In this document: one piece after another, positions 53,944 through 61,417 of the stretch
How positions within the stretch are numbered: position 1 is the first letter of the stretch
How the letters are laid out: every line of letters begins with the position of its first letter
Assembly (NCBI GenBank): GCA_002482965.1
Contig: DLGZ01000080.1
Location: 64,585 to 128,584 of the forward strand
Length of the DNA: 64,000 nucleotides
Source of the DNA: Verrucomicrobiaceae bacterium UBA7681
GTDB lineage: Bacteria > Verrucomicrobiota > Verrucomicrobiia > Verrucomicrobiales > Verrucomicrobiaceae
Reading direction: 5' to 3'
Notes under the pieces: model-generated
Database searches by the model: none
Told to the model about the DNA's origin: nothing
Seen by the model: only the letters and a program-made list of their open reading frames with translations
Position numbers and translations under genes: made by a program

Positions 53944-54573
53944 TCAGGAAAAGTGCTTCGCCACCGCCTCGGTGCGGTTTTTCACCTGCAGTTTGGTGCA
54001 GATGTTTTTCACATAAGTCCGCACCGTCTCCGTGCCAATGCCCAGCTTGTCCGCGATCTCTTTGTAGATGTATCCCGACGCCAGGAGTTCGATCACCTCC
54101 TGCTCTCGTGGTGAAAGCTTGTTCGTCTCCGCACTCGGCTTGGCCGGGCTGCAAAAATACTGCACCACTCTGCGCGCGATGTGCGCTGAGAACTGCGAGC
54201 CGCCGGAGTGCACATCCCGAATGGCCTCAAACAGCTTCTCCGGCGGTCCCGATTTGATCAGATACCCGCTGGCACCCGCCTTCAGCGCACTGAAGAGGCG
54301 GTCGGAGTCTTCATAAACCGTGAGCATGATGAACTCCAGATCCGGCAGCTTCTTTTTTAAAGCCGCCACACACTCGATGCCAGACATGCCCGGCAGCTGG
54401 ATGTCCATCAAAACGACATCCGGTGGTTGCACCAAAATCCGTCGCACGGCCTCCTCGCCAGACTCCACCGCGTACAGGCATTCAATGTCGCGGGCGCTTT
54501 TGAGCACCAGCATGAGCTGCTCACGCAGCCCCGCATCATCCTCCACGATCACGACGGTTTTCTTGTCTTTCAT
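53944..54573 (-). CDS. NarL/LuxR-family response regulator
   Basis: A 209-residue regulator. The receiver domain has phosphoacceptor D57 in VVLMDIQLPGMSG, an acidic pair in VEDDAG and Lys in YLIKSGPP. The C-terminal LuxR-type helix-turn-helix contains LSPREQEVIELLASGYIYKEIADKLGIGTETVRTYVKNICTKLQVKNRTEA. It starts 4 bp after the sensor kinase stop, so the pair forms a classic two-component operon. Initiation at MTNVP (54609) would overlap the kinase gene; MKDKK at 54573 is preferred. It may control the haem dehydrogenase gene 119 bp downstream on the same strand. Confidence 0.93.
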   Translation of the reverse strand: MKDKKTVVIVEDDAGLREQLMLVLKSARDIECLYAVESGEEAVRRILVQPPDVVLMDIQLPGMSGIECVAALKKKLPDLEFIMLTVYEDSDRLFSALKAGASGYLIKSGPPEKLFEAIRDVHSGGSQFSAHIARRVVQYFCSPAKPSAETNKLSPREQEVIELLASGYIYKEIADKLGIGTETVRTYVKNICTKLQVKNRTEAVAKHFS

Positions 54574-54577
54574 CAGC

Positions 54578-56254
54578 TTAATTAGGAGACTGGTTGGAAC
54601 GTTTGTCATCTGCCGCAATCAACACCTCAAAGCAAACCGCAGTCCCTCCTCCAGCGTCACTGTGGACCGACCCCCTTCCTCCGATCGACTCCATGCGGCG
54701 TTGCATGTTCTTGAGTCCATTTCCTTGCGGCGCATGGGCTGCATCAAAACCATGGCCATTGTCCGTGATCGAAATGCTCAAGCGGGGCTCATTGAACTCG
54801 ATGCGCACGATGATCTCCGTCGCTCCCGCATGCTTCACCGCGTTGTTCAGCGCCTCCTTCACCGCCAGCGTGATGTTGTGTCGGACTTCACTCGTCACCG
54901 GGCGCTGATCCGGCACCTTGCACGAATGGATGCGACAGCGAATCCGCGCCGATTCGGCAAGGTTCTGCGTAAGCTGACAAAGATAGTTCACCAGTGCCTC
55001 CAGATTATCGTGCTCTGGATTCACGGTCCACACGGTCTGATAAAGCGCCGCCACCAGCTCCCGAGCCATGCCGGAGATGCGCTGAAAGCTCTCACGCGAC
55101 GCGGCACTCTGCGGATCATTCTCCGCCAGTCCGCTCATCAGCGAGATATGCGTCAACCGCGCGCCAAGATCGTCATGCAGATCCCGCGCGATGCGCAGAC
55201 GCTCCTGCTCCAGCATGCGCTCCTGCCCCGCCTTGGCGAGGTGTTGGCGGATGCGCCGTTGTATGATGGCCCGGCCTCCCAGCCAAAGCAGCAATCCTGC
55301 GGTGGCGGATGTGCAAAGCCAAAACCAGACGCTTCTCCAGTAGGGTTCCAGGACGATGATTTCAAGTGGGTGCGCTGCGGCAAGCGGCCTGCCGGTGGCA
55401 TCCAGATCTTCGCTCCAGAAGGTGTAGGTGCCCGCATTCAGCCGCCCGTAATTGACATCGAAACGATTCCCCATGCCAATGTCATACATCTCAGACCATT
55501 CCACCGTGAGCAGCTCGCCCGCCACCACGCGCGGTGCGCCACCACGTGCCAGGCTCCATTCGGCGTGCGCGCCCGGGTCATCATCGAGAATGCAAAACGC
55601 ATCGCCTTCGCTGGTAGTCACGATCTTCGCCATCGAAGGCCGCGTGCCAGTGCGGGTCCAGCTCCCCGTATCTGGCGCAATGCTTGACGCAGTGGTTGCA
55701 CCACTCCTGAGCCGCATGCCTCGAACGACATACACGCCCATGGCCGTGGGAGGTCCGGAGGATGACATCGCCATTGTCACCGAGACTGCGCCCACAGGAA
55801 CTCGCACCTTCTCAAGGCGTCGTGTGAAGGTGGAGCTCTCCACCGTTCCTCGCCAACCGCCGCTGGTGCCATCCACCGGAAAAAGCCGCTGTCCCACCTG
55901 GTCGCCTTGAGCATCAGTAAACCGCACCAGCACACACATCTCGCTGGCAATCTGTCGCCAGTCCTCGTCCAAGCCCGCCAGTTTGAAGCGCATGCGTCGG
56001 CAGCCTTCCGGGTTCTCTTGCGCAGACTTGCCAAGTCGGAAGCTCACGGAGCGGTGAAAAGCTGGAACGCGTATCTCCCCCGAACTCACCGGAAATGGTT
56101 TGCCATCGATCAGAAGATCCACGCCTGCTGGGACCTGAGGTTCCGCACTCCATAGGTTGTGCAGCACCATGAGGCACCAAGCCCATGGGAGCAGCCGCGT
56201 GCGTATACGATGTGCTCGCAGCGCAGCGCCAGGATGGAGGTTTGAGAGGAGCAT
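54578..56254 (-). CDS. NarX-type sensor histidine kinase with extracytoplasmic sensor
   Basis: A 558-residue kinase. An N-terminal signal/anchor is followed by a long extracytoplasmic region (about residues 40-300), partly like three-Y-type sensor modules (NRFDVNYGRLNAGTYTFWSEDLDATG). A transmembrane helix follows at about 305-325 (RSVWFWLCTSATAGLLLWLG), then a HisKA_3 dimerisation domain with H360 in RIARDLHDDLGARLTHI, and an ATPase domain with AVKEALNNAVKHAGATEI and ITDNGHGFD, GNGLKNMQRRMESIGG. ATG 56254 is used; TTG 56272 is possible. It probably phosphorylates the adjacent NarL-type regulator. Confidence 0.92.
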   Translation of the reverse strand: MLLSNLHPGAALRAHRIRTRLLPWAWCLMVLHNLWSAEPQVPAGVDLLIDGKPFPVSSGEIRVPAFHRSVSFRLGKSAQENPEGCRRMRFKLAGLDEDWRQIASEMCVLVRFTDAQGDQVGQRLFPVDGTSGGWRGTVESSTFTRRLEKVRVPVGAVSVTMAMSSSGPPTAMGVYVVRGMRLRSGATTASSIAPDTGSWTRTGTRPSMAKIVTTSEGDAFCILDDDPGAHAEWSLARGGAPRVVAGELLTVEWSEMYDIGMGNRFDVNYGRLNAGTYTFWSEDLDATGRPLAAAHPLEIIVLEPYWRSVWFWLCTSATAGLLLWLGGRAIIQRRIRQHLAKAGQERMLEQERLRIARDLHDDLGARLTHISLMSGLAENDPQSAASRESFQRISGMARELVAALYQTVWTVNPEHDNLEALVNYLCQLTQNLAESARIRCRIHSCKVPDQRPVTSEVRHNITLAVKEALNNAVKHAGATEIIVRIEFNEPRLSISITDNGHGFDAAHAPQGNGLKNMQRRMESIGGRGSVHSDAGGGTAVCFEVLIAADDKRSNQSPN

Positions 56255-56311
56255 TCCCCAACACTGCCTCAATTTTGCATGGGTGTCATCATGCGAGCAG
56301 CCATGTCAATG

Positions 56312-56385
56312 TGGAGCGGGTGATCAGAATCGAACTGACGTATGATGCTTGGGAAGCACCTGCTCTACCATTGAGCTACACCCGC
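56312..56385 (-). tRNA. tRNA-Gly (anticodon CCC)
   Basis: A 74-nt cloverleaf on the minus strand. The acceptor GCGGGTG pairs perfectly with CACCCGC, then discriminator T and encoded CCA. The D-arm is GCTC...GAGC. The anticodon stem GGTGC/GCATC surrounds the loop TTCCCAA, so the anticodon is CCC, reading GGG glycine codons. The T-arm is GTCAG/CTGAT with loop TTCGATT. It lies between a lipoprotein gene and the sensor kinase gene, on the same strand. No integrated element is seen next to it. Confidence 0.93.
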
Positions 56386-56447
56386 GACTCACTGGAGTCA
56401 GAAGCCCAGTCTGGCTGGCAGCGGCCCCGTTGTCAAATGCGCTGCGG

Positions 56448-56903
56448 TCAGATTGTGGGAGGCATCGGCGGCATCATGAATGCCCGGTTCATGCCACCCC
56501 GGCCATAGCTGGCCGAGGGGGCGGACATCAACGAGTCACGTTTCGTGGAATATTGCCGGTACAAGCGGCTGTAAGTCGTCGCCAGACGCTGGTACAGCGC
56601 CTGATTTTCCGGTTTTTTGGCCAGCTTGCGCACACTGTGGCGCAGGTGGTTCATGGCCTGCCCCACACCCACATAACGCACATCAGGCCCACCGGCCGGC
56701 GGAATTGAATTCGTGGAGCCAAACCGCGCAATCACCTGGGTGTCCTTGCCCTTGGGGCCGAGCAGGTCGCTGGCCATCGACTCTGTGCCAAAGTCATCAT
56801 AGGCAAACGGCGGACCGGGAATCGCGTTCAAGTTGGCGTCGCAGCCGACCAGAAAAAGAACGCTGAAGCAGGCGAGCAGAGCAATGTGCGAAAGTGCTTT
56901 CAT
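56448..56903 (-). CDS. Small lipoprotein
   Basis: A 151-residue lipoprotein. The signal MKALSHIALLACFSVLFLVGC ends in a lipobox (FLVGC), followed by a Pro/Gly-rich segment and a helical second half (NHLRHSVRKLAKKPENQALYQRLATTYSRLYRQYSTKR). The last residues are Met/Pro-rich. No family was recognised. Start 56903 is chosen for the lipoprotein signal; an open frame back to 57026 is not leader-like. It lies 119 bp downstream of the SPFH gene and may be read from the same transcript. Confidence 0.75.
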   Translation of the reverse strand: MKALSHIALLACFSVLFLVGCDANLNAIPGPPFAYDDFGTESMASDLLGPKGKDTQVIARFGSTNSIPPAGGPDVRYVGVGQAMNHLRHSVRKLAKKPENQALYQRLATTYSRLYRQYSTKRDSLMSAPSASYGRGGMNRAFMMPPMPPTI

Positions 56904-57022
56904 GCGCTCCCCATACCATAGCTGGAATTGAAAGCGAATGCAGGAACGTGAAAACGGGCCGCAGAAATGAATCCGCAGCCCGCTGCTTTTTTCAGAGCGC
57001 CAACTGGCACTGATGCTGCCTC

Positions 57023-58816
57023 TCAAGGCGTTTCAAACGTGGAGATGGGCAGGGATGCACGTTGCTTGGTGAGCATGGCCATGAGCGCGTCGAGGATGCC
57101 GCTGCTGTTTGGCCCGCTGTTCACCAGCACGTCGGGGACAACGCGGAGGTTTTTGTCTGCGATGATTTGGAAGGCCTGGAGCATGCCGTACACATCGGAA
57201 CCAAGGGCGGTCACGCCTGCTTGATAGGCATCAGCCTTGGCCTGGCCCGTGGCGCGGATGGCTTCCGCTTCACCGCTTGCTCGCAGTCGTGTGGAGGCGG
57301 CTTCACCTTCGCTTTTCTTCACGGCAGCCGTGGCGTGGAGTTCGGCAATGTTGACCCCCTGCTCGGCGCTGACAACCTGGTTTTGGATGTCGGCCAGCGA
57401 CGTCTGACGCACGAGCTGCTGGCGCTGCTTCTCGGCAGCTTCCTGCATCTCATAGGTTTTGCGGCTCTCTTCCGCCAGCTTGCGGTCCGTCTGTGTTTTC
57501 ATCAGCGATTCGGGCGGCGTGATGTCGCCGATCAGCGTGTCGATCCCTTCCACGTCGTATTCGTGCAGCGCGGTTTCAATGTGGCTGGCGGCCTCGCCCT
57601 GGCGCTGGCTGCGGGCGCTCAGGAAGTCCAGCACGGTGTAGTCCTGCGCGGAGTTGCGGAAGTAGTTGCCAACGATGGGCTGCAGCACGTGGTCGATGAG
57701 GTTTTGCAGCGATCCCGCGCGGCTGATCACCTTGGGGGCTTCGTTTGCACCAATGTGGATGATCTGCGAGACGTCGAGGTTGAAGGCGAAGCCGTCACGT
57801 GAGCGCACAGTGATGCTGCTGAGCTTCGCATCAAAGTGGTGCGCTTCCGTGCGCGTGGCCCAGTTCAGCACGATGTTGGTGGTCGGCACCAGTTCCACCC
57901 GCATGATGCGTGTGTTCACGGGATGTTTGCCCGGGAGCAGCGGTTTGCCCCAGACACCTTTGTGGCCCACGTCAACGAGGTCGCCGTGCTTGAACTCGGG
58001 GCCGCTGATGTCGAGATGCGCCTTGCCGACATAAGAGATCACGACACCGACGTGGCCGATCGGAATCTCAAACATGGGCACCTGCTCGATCTGCGCGAAC
58101 CACGGATTGATGTTCCACTGGCCGCTGAGAAGCACCTGCTCCTGCAGGCCTCGATGGCCGCCGGCATTCAGAAAGGCCTGCGCATTCTGAAAGTTGTCGT
58201 GGCCGGCTACGATGGCTCCAGCGATTTCGGTTTGCTCAATGGGCATGCCATCCAGCGTCGTGACGATGCCGACAAGATCGGGATCCACGTGGCGGATGCG
58301 CAGCAGCTGAGGTTCAAGCCCGTGCTGCTGGGCATTCTCGGACGTGATGATGGTGAAGAGCGCAGGATTGATGCGATACGAACCCGCGGTGATGACACCG
58401 AGCTGGCGGCCTTTTTCACCGCCATGTTTGAGAAAGGCACGGGCATCCTGAAAGTGGTCACAATCCACCGTGCGTGCCAGGATGCGGCCGGGTGGAATGG
58501 CGGCGCCGGTTTTCGCGACGATCAAAGCCAGCTCTCCCTGCGGGACTCTGACCATGGGCACTTTCTCGATGTGGTACTGCACGATCCAGAAACCAAAGTG
58601 CAGGCCCGGGGCCAGCGTGTCGGCCTGGTAGCCCGCTTCACCATTGAGGGCGATGATTTCACCGGGAGGCAGGTTTTTGAAAGCAAAGCGTTTGATGACC
58701 ACGCCGACTTTGCTCTCCGGAATGTAAACGCACGAGACAAAGTAGAGAATGATAACGCCGACGACTGAGAGCGTGATGAGCCAGTGCTCGTAAGCAAATA
58801 AGAGAATGGAGTTCAT
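57023..58816 (-). CDS. SPFH/band-7 (flotillin-like) membrane protein with internal duplication
   Basis: A 597-residue membrane protein with a single N-terminal helix (about 12-29, LITLSVVGVIILYFVSCVYI), an SPFH domain, and an Ala/Glu-rich flotillin-type coiled coil (about 425-545; EAIRATGQAKADAYQ). Residues about 82-155 and 242-265, with 208-240, repeat the same patterns (EKVPMVRVPQGELALI / EQVPMFEIPIGHVGVV; QDARAFLKHGG / QNAQAFLNAGG), indicating an internal duplication. Such proteins organise membrane microdomains and cap proteases. The upstream neighbour is a membrane PH-like protein, 41 bp away. Confidence 0.88.
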   Translation of the reverse strand: MNSILLFAYEHWLITLSVVGVIILYFVSCVYIPESKVGVVIKRFAFKNLPPGEIIALNGEAGYQADTLAPGLHFGFWIVQYHIEKVPMVRVPQGELALIVAKTGAAIPPGRILARTVDCDHFQDARAFLKHGGEKGRQLGVITAGSYRINPALFTIITSENAQQHGLEPQLLRIRHVDPDLVGIVTTLDGMPIEQTEIAGAIVAGHDNFQNAQAFLNAGGHRGLQEQVLLSGQWNINPWFAQIEQVPMFEIPIGHVGVVISYVGKAHLDISGPEFKHGDLVDVGHKGVWGKPLLPGKHPVNTRIMRVELVPTTNIVLNWATRTEAHHFDAKLSSITVRSRDGFAFNLDVSQIIHIGANEAPKVISRAGSLQNLIDHVLQPIVGNYFRNSAQDYTVLDFLSARSQRQGEAASHIETALHEYDVEGIDTLIGDITPPESLMKTQTDRKLAEESRKTYEMQEAAEKQRQQLVRQTSLADIQNQVVSAEQGVNIAELHATAAVKKSEGEAASTRLRASGEAEAIRATGQAKADAYQAGVTALGSDVYGMLQAFQIIADKNLRVVPDVLVNSGPNSSGILDALMAMLTKQRASLPISTFETP

Positions 58817-58857
58817 GATGGAGATAAAAAATTCAGGGTTCAGGTGTTTAATTGGGT

Positions 58858-59376
58858 TCAGGCATGGAGGCGGGTGGTGACGGCGCGGGCAAAAGCCTCG
58901 GGATCGTCAGGGGACAGCACGGCCGTGCGGTTCTTCATGCGCACGATGACGGTGCGGTTCAGATCCGTGACGTAGGCGCGGAAGTGGCCCAGCTGCCTGT
59001 TCCAGTAGTAGCCGGTGAATGAATACAGGCCGCCATTGCCACACGTGCGAAAGCTGTGGCACAGCGCGAGCGGTTCCACTTCGACAGAGCTCATTTCGTC
59101 AAACGGCAGCACGGTGTTCCACCACAGGCGTTTGATGAGGATGCCGTCCTTGGTGATGACATAGCCGCGAATGATGAACGGCACTGCTCCAAGAGGAATG
59201 AGCAGCACAACGGCGGCTGATAGCGCACGCGTGGGCAGTGCAGGCAGGCTGATGAATCCCGGTGTCTGCCGGTCGAGGCTGAGCGCGATGGCAATCCCAA
59301 GCATCACGAACGTCGTGAGAATGGAAAAGATGAGCAAAGTGCGGCCCCAGGGGGCTTTAAAATGGTGATGAGTCAT
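58858..59376 (-). CDS. Membrane protein with PH-like domain
   Basis: A 172-residue protein with two N-terminal transmembrane helices (about 13-33 and 46-70) separated by a short Pro-containing loop. A cytoplasmic part (about 75-172) starts with VITKDGILIKRLWWNTVLPFDEMSSVEV, the usual form of the bacterial PH domains found in small membrane proteins. It is the first gene of a minus-strand operon with the SPFH-like gene and probably a partner of the membrane microdomain. No family name beyond bacterial PH-like is justified. Confidence 0.7.
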   Translation of the reverse strand: MTHHHFKAPWGRTLLIFSILTTFVMLGIAIALSLDRQTPGFISLPALPTRALSAAVVLLIPLGAVPFIIRGYVITKDGILIKRLWWNTVLPFDEMSSVEVEPLALCHSFRTCGNGGLYSFTGYYWNRQLGHFRAYVTDLNRTVIVRMKNRTAVLSPDDPEAFARAVTTRLHA

Positions 59377-59599
59377 GATGTTTTCAGATTTTGGAAATGG
59401 AGTTTCAGCAGGTGGGTTATTCGGCGTGGCAGAGCAGGGCGCTTTCTCGATCAGCAGCGCTCAGCGCTTGCTCTGCATCCAGGTCTTGTGTTTCTCGGTC
59501 CGGCTGGCGGATCACGTGGATCCAGCTCAGGGGTGGAAATGCCGGTGGCGGTGTGTCCCGGGCATGTGGATTGACCAGGCCCTCAGTCGTGGGGCTTTG

Positions 59600-59890
59600 G
59601 TTTTCTTGGCAGTTCATGGGTATGGGTCTCGAAGGCCCCCGGTCTGCGGACGGTTTCCCGTCCACTCGCGGGTGCGGTGGTTCTGGGGAGACCATGGTCC
59701 CGGCGCACTCGCGTCGGGCATAGGATCGCCCTTCCAATGTCGCCTGCGAGGTTAGCTGTCGGACTGGTCCTTGGAAGTGGACTGGTCGGTGGTTACCCAC
59801 CTTCCTTCGCCCCGCCCTGGGTCTTTCGACTCAGGGTTTTTGGGTCCCCCGCGCCACCACTCTGGAAGGAGTGGCAGCTTCGGCTGCGGG
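59600..59890 (-). ncRNA. Candidate structured non-coding RNA, unassigned
   Basis: Within about 290 bp there are at least five hairpins: GGACGG/CCGTCC (59648-59663), GGTGG/CCACC (59788-59801), CCCTGGGTC/GACTCAGGG (59815-59836, one G/T wobble), CCACTC/GAGTGG (59857-59874) and GCAGC/GCTGC (59874-59887). On the minus strand, three of these close with GNRA tetraloops (GAAA, GTAA, GAAA), the pattern of a folded RNA such as a ribozyme. A TTGACA box lies just upstream on that strand. I searched by eye for RNase P, tmRNA and SRP RNA signature sequences and did not find them, so the class is unknown. Limits are approximate. Two hairpins instead favour the plus strand. Confidence 0.45.
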
Positions 59891-59892
59891 GT

Positions 59893-59922
59893 AATTCACG
59901 CACATGCACCGCGTTTTGTCAA
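59893..59922 (-). promoter_or_regulatory. Possible promoter for the structured RNA candidate
   Basis: On the minus strand, TTGACA (59922-59917) is a perfect -35 box. An 18-bp spacer leads to TGAATT (59898-59893), a weak -10 (or GTGAAT with 17 bp). Initiation would fall near 59886, at the first hairpin of the structured region. The weak -10 keeps this tentative. Confidence 0.35.
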
Positions 59923-60122
59923 AATGGCGGCCCAACATAAACTGCAAGCACGGGCTTGACATGGGTGGCAGTTTTTCGTTCTTCTAGGTGAAGAGCCACC
60001 TCCTTGAGACGGGTTTTTGCGGTCATCTGGCCTGCCGTTCATCGGGAGGCATTGGCCGCCAATTTACCGCGCACCTGCATTTTGATGGTTGAGACGGCCC
60101 CAGCCAGACGTAATTTCCCACC

Positions 60123-61253
60123 ATGAAGCATGCGCCCTTCCCCCCCCTCCTCACCGGCCTCCTCGTTGCTTTGCTGTTTTCTGCTTCCATTCTGACGGCG
60201 CAGCAGACTCAGCGCATTGATGAAAAGGATCTTCGAGACTGGGCTGATCGTGGTGATGCCGACGCTCAGTTCGAGCTGGGGCTGCGCATGATCACCGGTG
60301 AAGGTTTGGCGAAAAACCTCGAAGAAGGCGTGAAGTCCGTCCAAAAAGCGGCCAAGCAAAAACACCTGCGCGCGCAGCATGTCCTGGGTACCCTATATGA
60401 AGATGGGGTCGGTGTGAAAAAGGATCTCGCCAAGGCGGCGGAGTCGTATCGCAGCTCGGCCGAACTCGGCTTTGCCCTGTCACAGCACAGTCTGGCCGCC
60501 ATGTATGAGGAAGGCAAAGGCGTGGAAAAAGACACCGCCAAAGCGGCGGAATGGTTCAAGAAAGCCGCAGATCAGGGAAATCCCCCCTCACAGACCGCGT
60601 ATGCGTCAAAGCTCGAACGCGGCGACGGCATTGACAAAAGTCCCTCCAAGGCGGCGCTCTGGTACCTCAAAGCCGCGCAGCAGGACTTCGTGCCCGCAAT
60701 GTCGCGCCTGGCCAATCTCTACTACACCGGTCAGGGCCTGCCGGTGGATTACCGCCGTGCAGGAGCCTGGTACCGCCGCGCCGCACGTTCCGAAGATCCC
60801 TGGGCTGCCAACAATCTTGCCTGGTTCCTGGCCACCTGCCCGGAGGACAATTTGCACAATGGCGAAAGCGCCGTCCTGCTCGCCCGGCGTGCCTTGAAAC
60901 TCGTCGCAGAAGTCATCCAGAGCGATGAGCAGCCTTACGAAATGATCGACACCATGGCTGCCGCCCTCGCTCGCAACGGCGAATTCAAAGAGGCCGAACT
61001 CTGGCAGAAGCGCTGCATCACCCTGCTCAACGAAGACAAAGACCTGCCGGAAGAAGATCGCAAAAAGCTGCAGGAGGAGTTCGACACCCGCCTCAAGCTC
61101 TACCAAAAGGCCACCCCCTTTGCCGAGCCTGACCCCAAAGGCGAAGAGGGCGCGGAGCCGCTCCCTCAGGATACCATTCTCCAGGATGAGGGGTTGCCTG
61201 AGTCAAAATCCAAGAAAAACACGCCCAAAGGTGGTCGTGGCACGGTAGTTTGA
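60123..61253 (+). CDS. Secreted Sel1-repeat protein
   Basis: A 376-residue exported protein. Signal peptide about residues 1-26 (MKHAPFPPLLTGLLVALLFS...). Residues about 35-235 are Sel1-like (TPR-related) repeats of 36 residues: GDADAQFELGLRMITGEGL, KHLRAQHVLGTLYEDGVGV, GFALSQHSLAAMYEEGKGV, GNPPSQTAYASKLERGDGI and DFVPAMSRLANLYYTGQGL. A further TPR-like helical region with AANNLAWFLATCPEDNLHNG follows, then a Glu/Pro/Lys-rich tail. Such repeats mediate protein-protein contacts; no enzyme domain is present. It is probably monocistronic. Confidence 0.87.
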   Translation: MKHAPFPPLLTGLLVALLFSASILTAQQTQRIDEKDLRDWADRGDADAQFELGLRMITGEGLAKNLEEGVKSVQKAAKQKHLRAQHVLGTLYEDGVGVKKDLAKAAESYRSSAELGFALSQHSLAAMYEEGKGVEKDTAKAAEWFKKAADQGNPPSQTAYASKLERGDGIDKSPSKAALWYLKAAQQDFVPAMSRLANLYYTGQGLPVDYRRAGAWYRRAARSEDPWAANNLAWFLATCPEDNLHNGESAVLLARRALKLVAEVIQSDEQPYEMIDTMAAALARNGEFKEAELWQKRCITLLNEDKDLPEEDRKKLQEEFDTRLKLYQKATPFAEPDPKGEEGAEPLPQDTILQDEGLPESKSKKNTPKGGRGTVV

Positions 61254-61417
61254 GGTCGTGGGACATGCAGTTTCTGCACCATCTGCCGCCGATCCATTCC
61301 CAGTCGCTGCACAAGATTCGCATGCTTTAGCGCAATATCTGCAAGACTAAGTCCTTCTTACACGGTTAAACCGCCCACACTTTTCATCCGGCATTCTGCC
61401 CTTTTCCCTTTCCACTC

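Larger units (their letters stand above)
59377..60122. other. Long gene-free region upstream of the SPFH operon
   Basis: These 746 bp carry no convincing protein gene. Overlapping frames up to 127 codons read on both strands are of mixed composition and lack any family resemblance. The middle (about 59600-59890) is densely folded, as described separately. The left part probably holds the promoter of the minus-strand genes starting at 59376. The right part probably holds the promoter of the Sel1-repeat gene at 60123. Confidence 0.6.

Noticed and set aside
56312..56385. tRNA as an integration site of a genomic island
   Set aside because: No integrase gene or direct repeat of the tRNA 3' end was noticed in the flanks.
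59417..59800. 127-codon minus-strand frame in the long intergenic region
   Set aside because: It runs through the strongly folded segment, is Pro/Arg/Ser-rich and shows no family pattern; the RNA reading explains the region better.
59600..59890. RNase P RNA, tmRNA or SRP RNA
   Set aside because: The conserved RNase P P4 words (AGGAAAGTCC, ACAGAA), the tmRNA 3' tRNA-like end and the SRP GGAAG/AGCAG arrangement were looked for on both strands and not found in the expected order, so no class is assigned.
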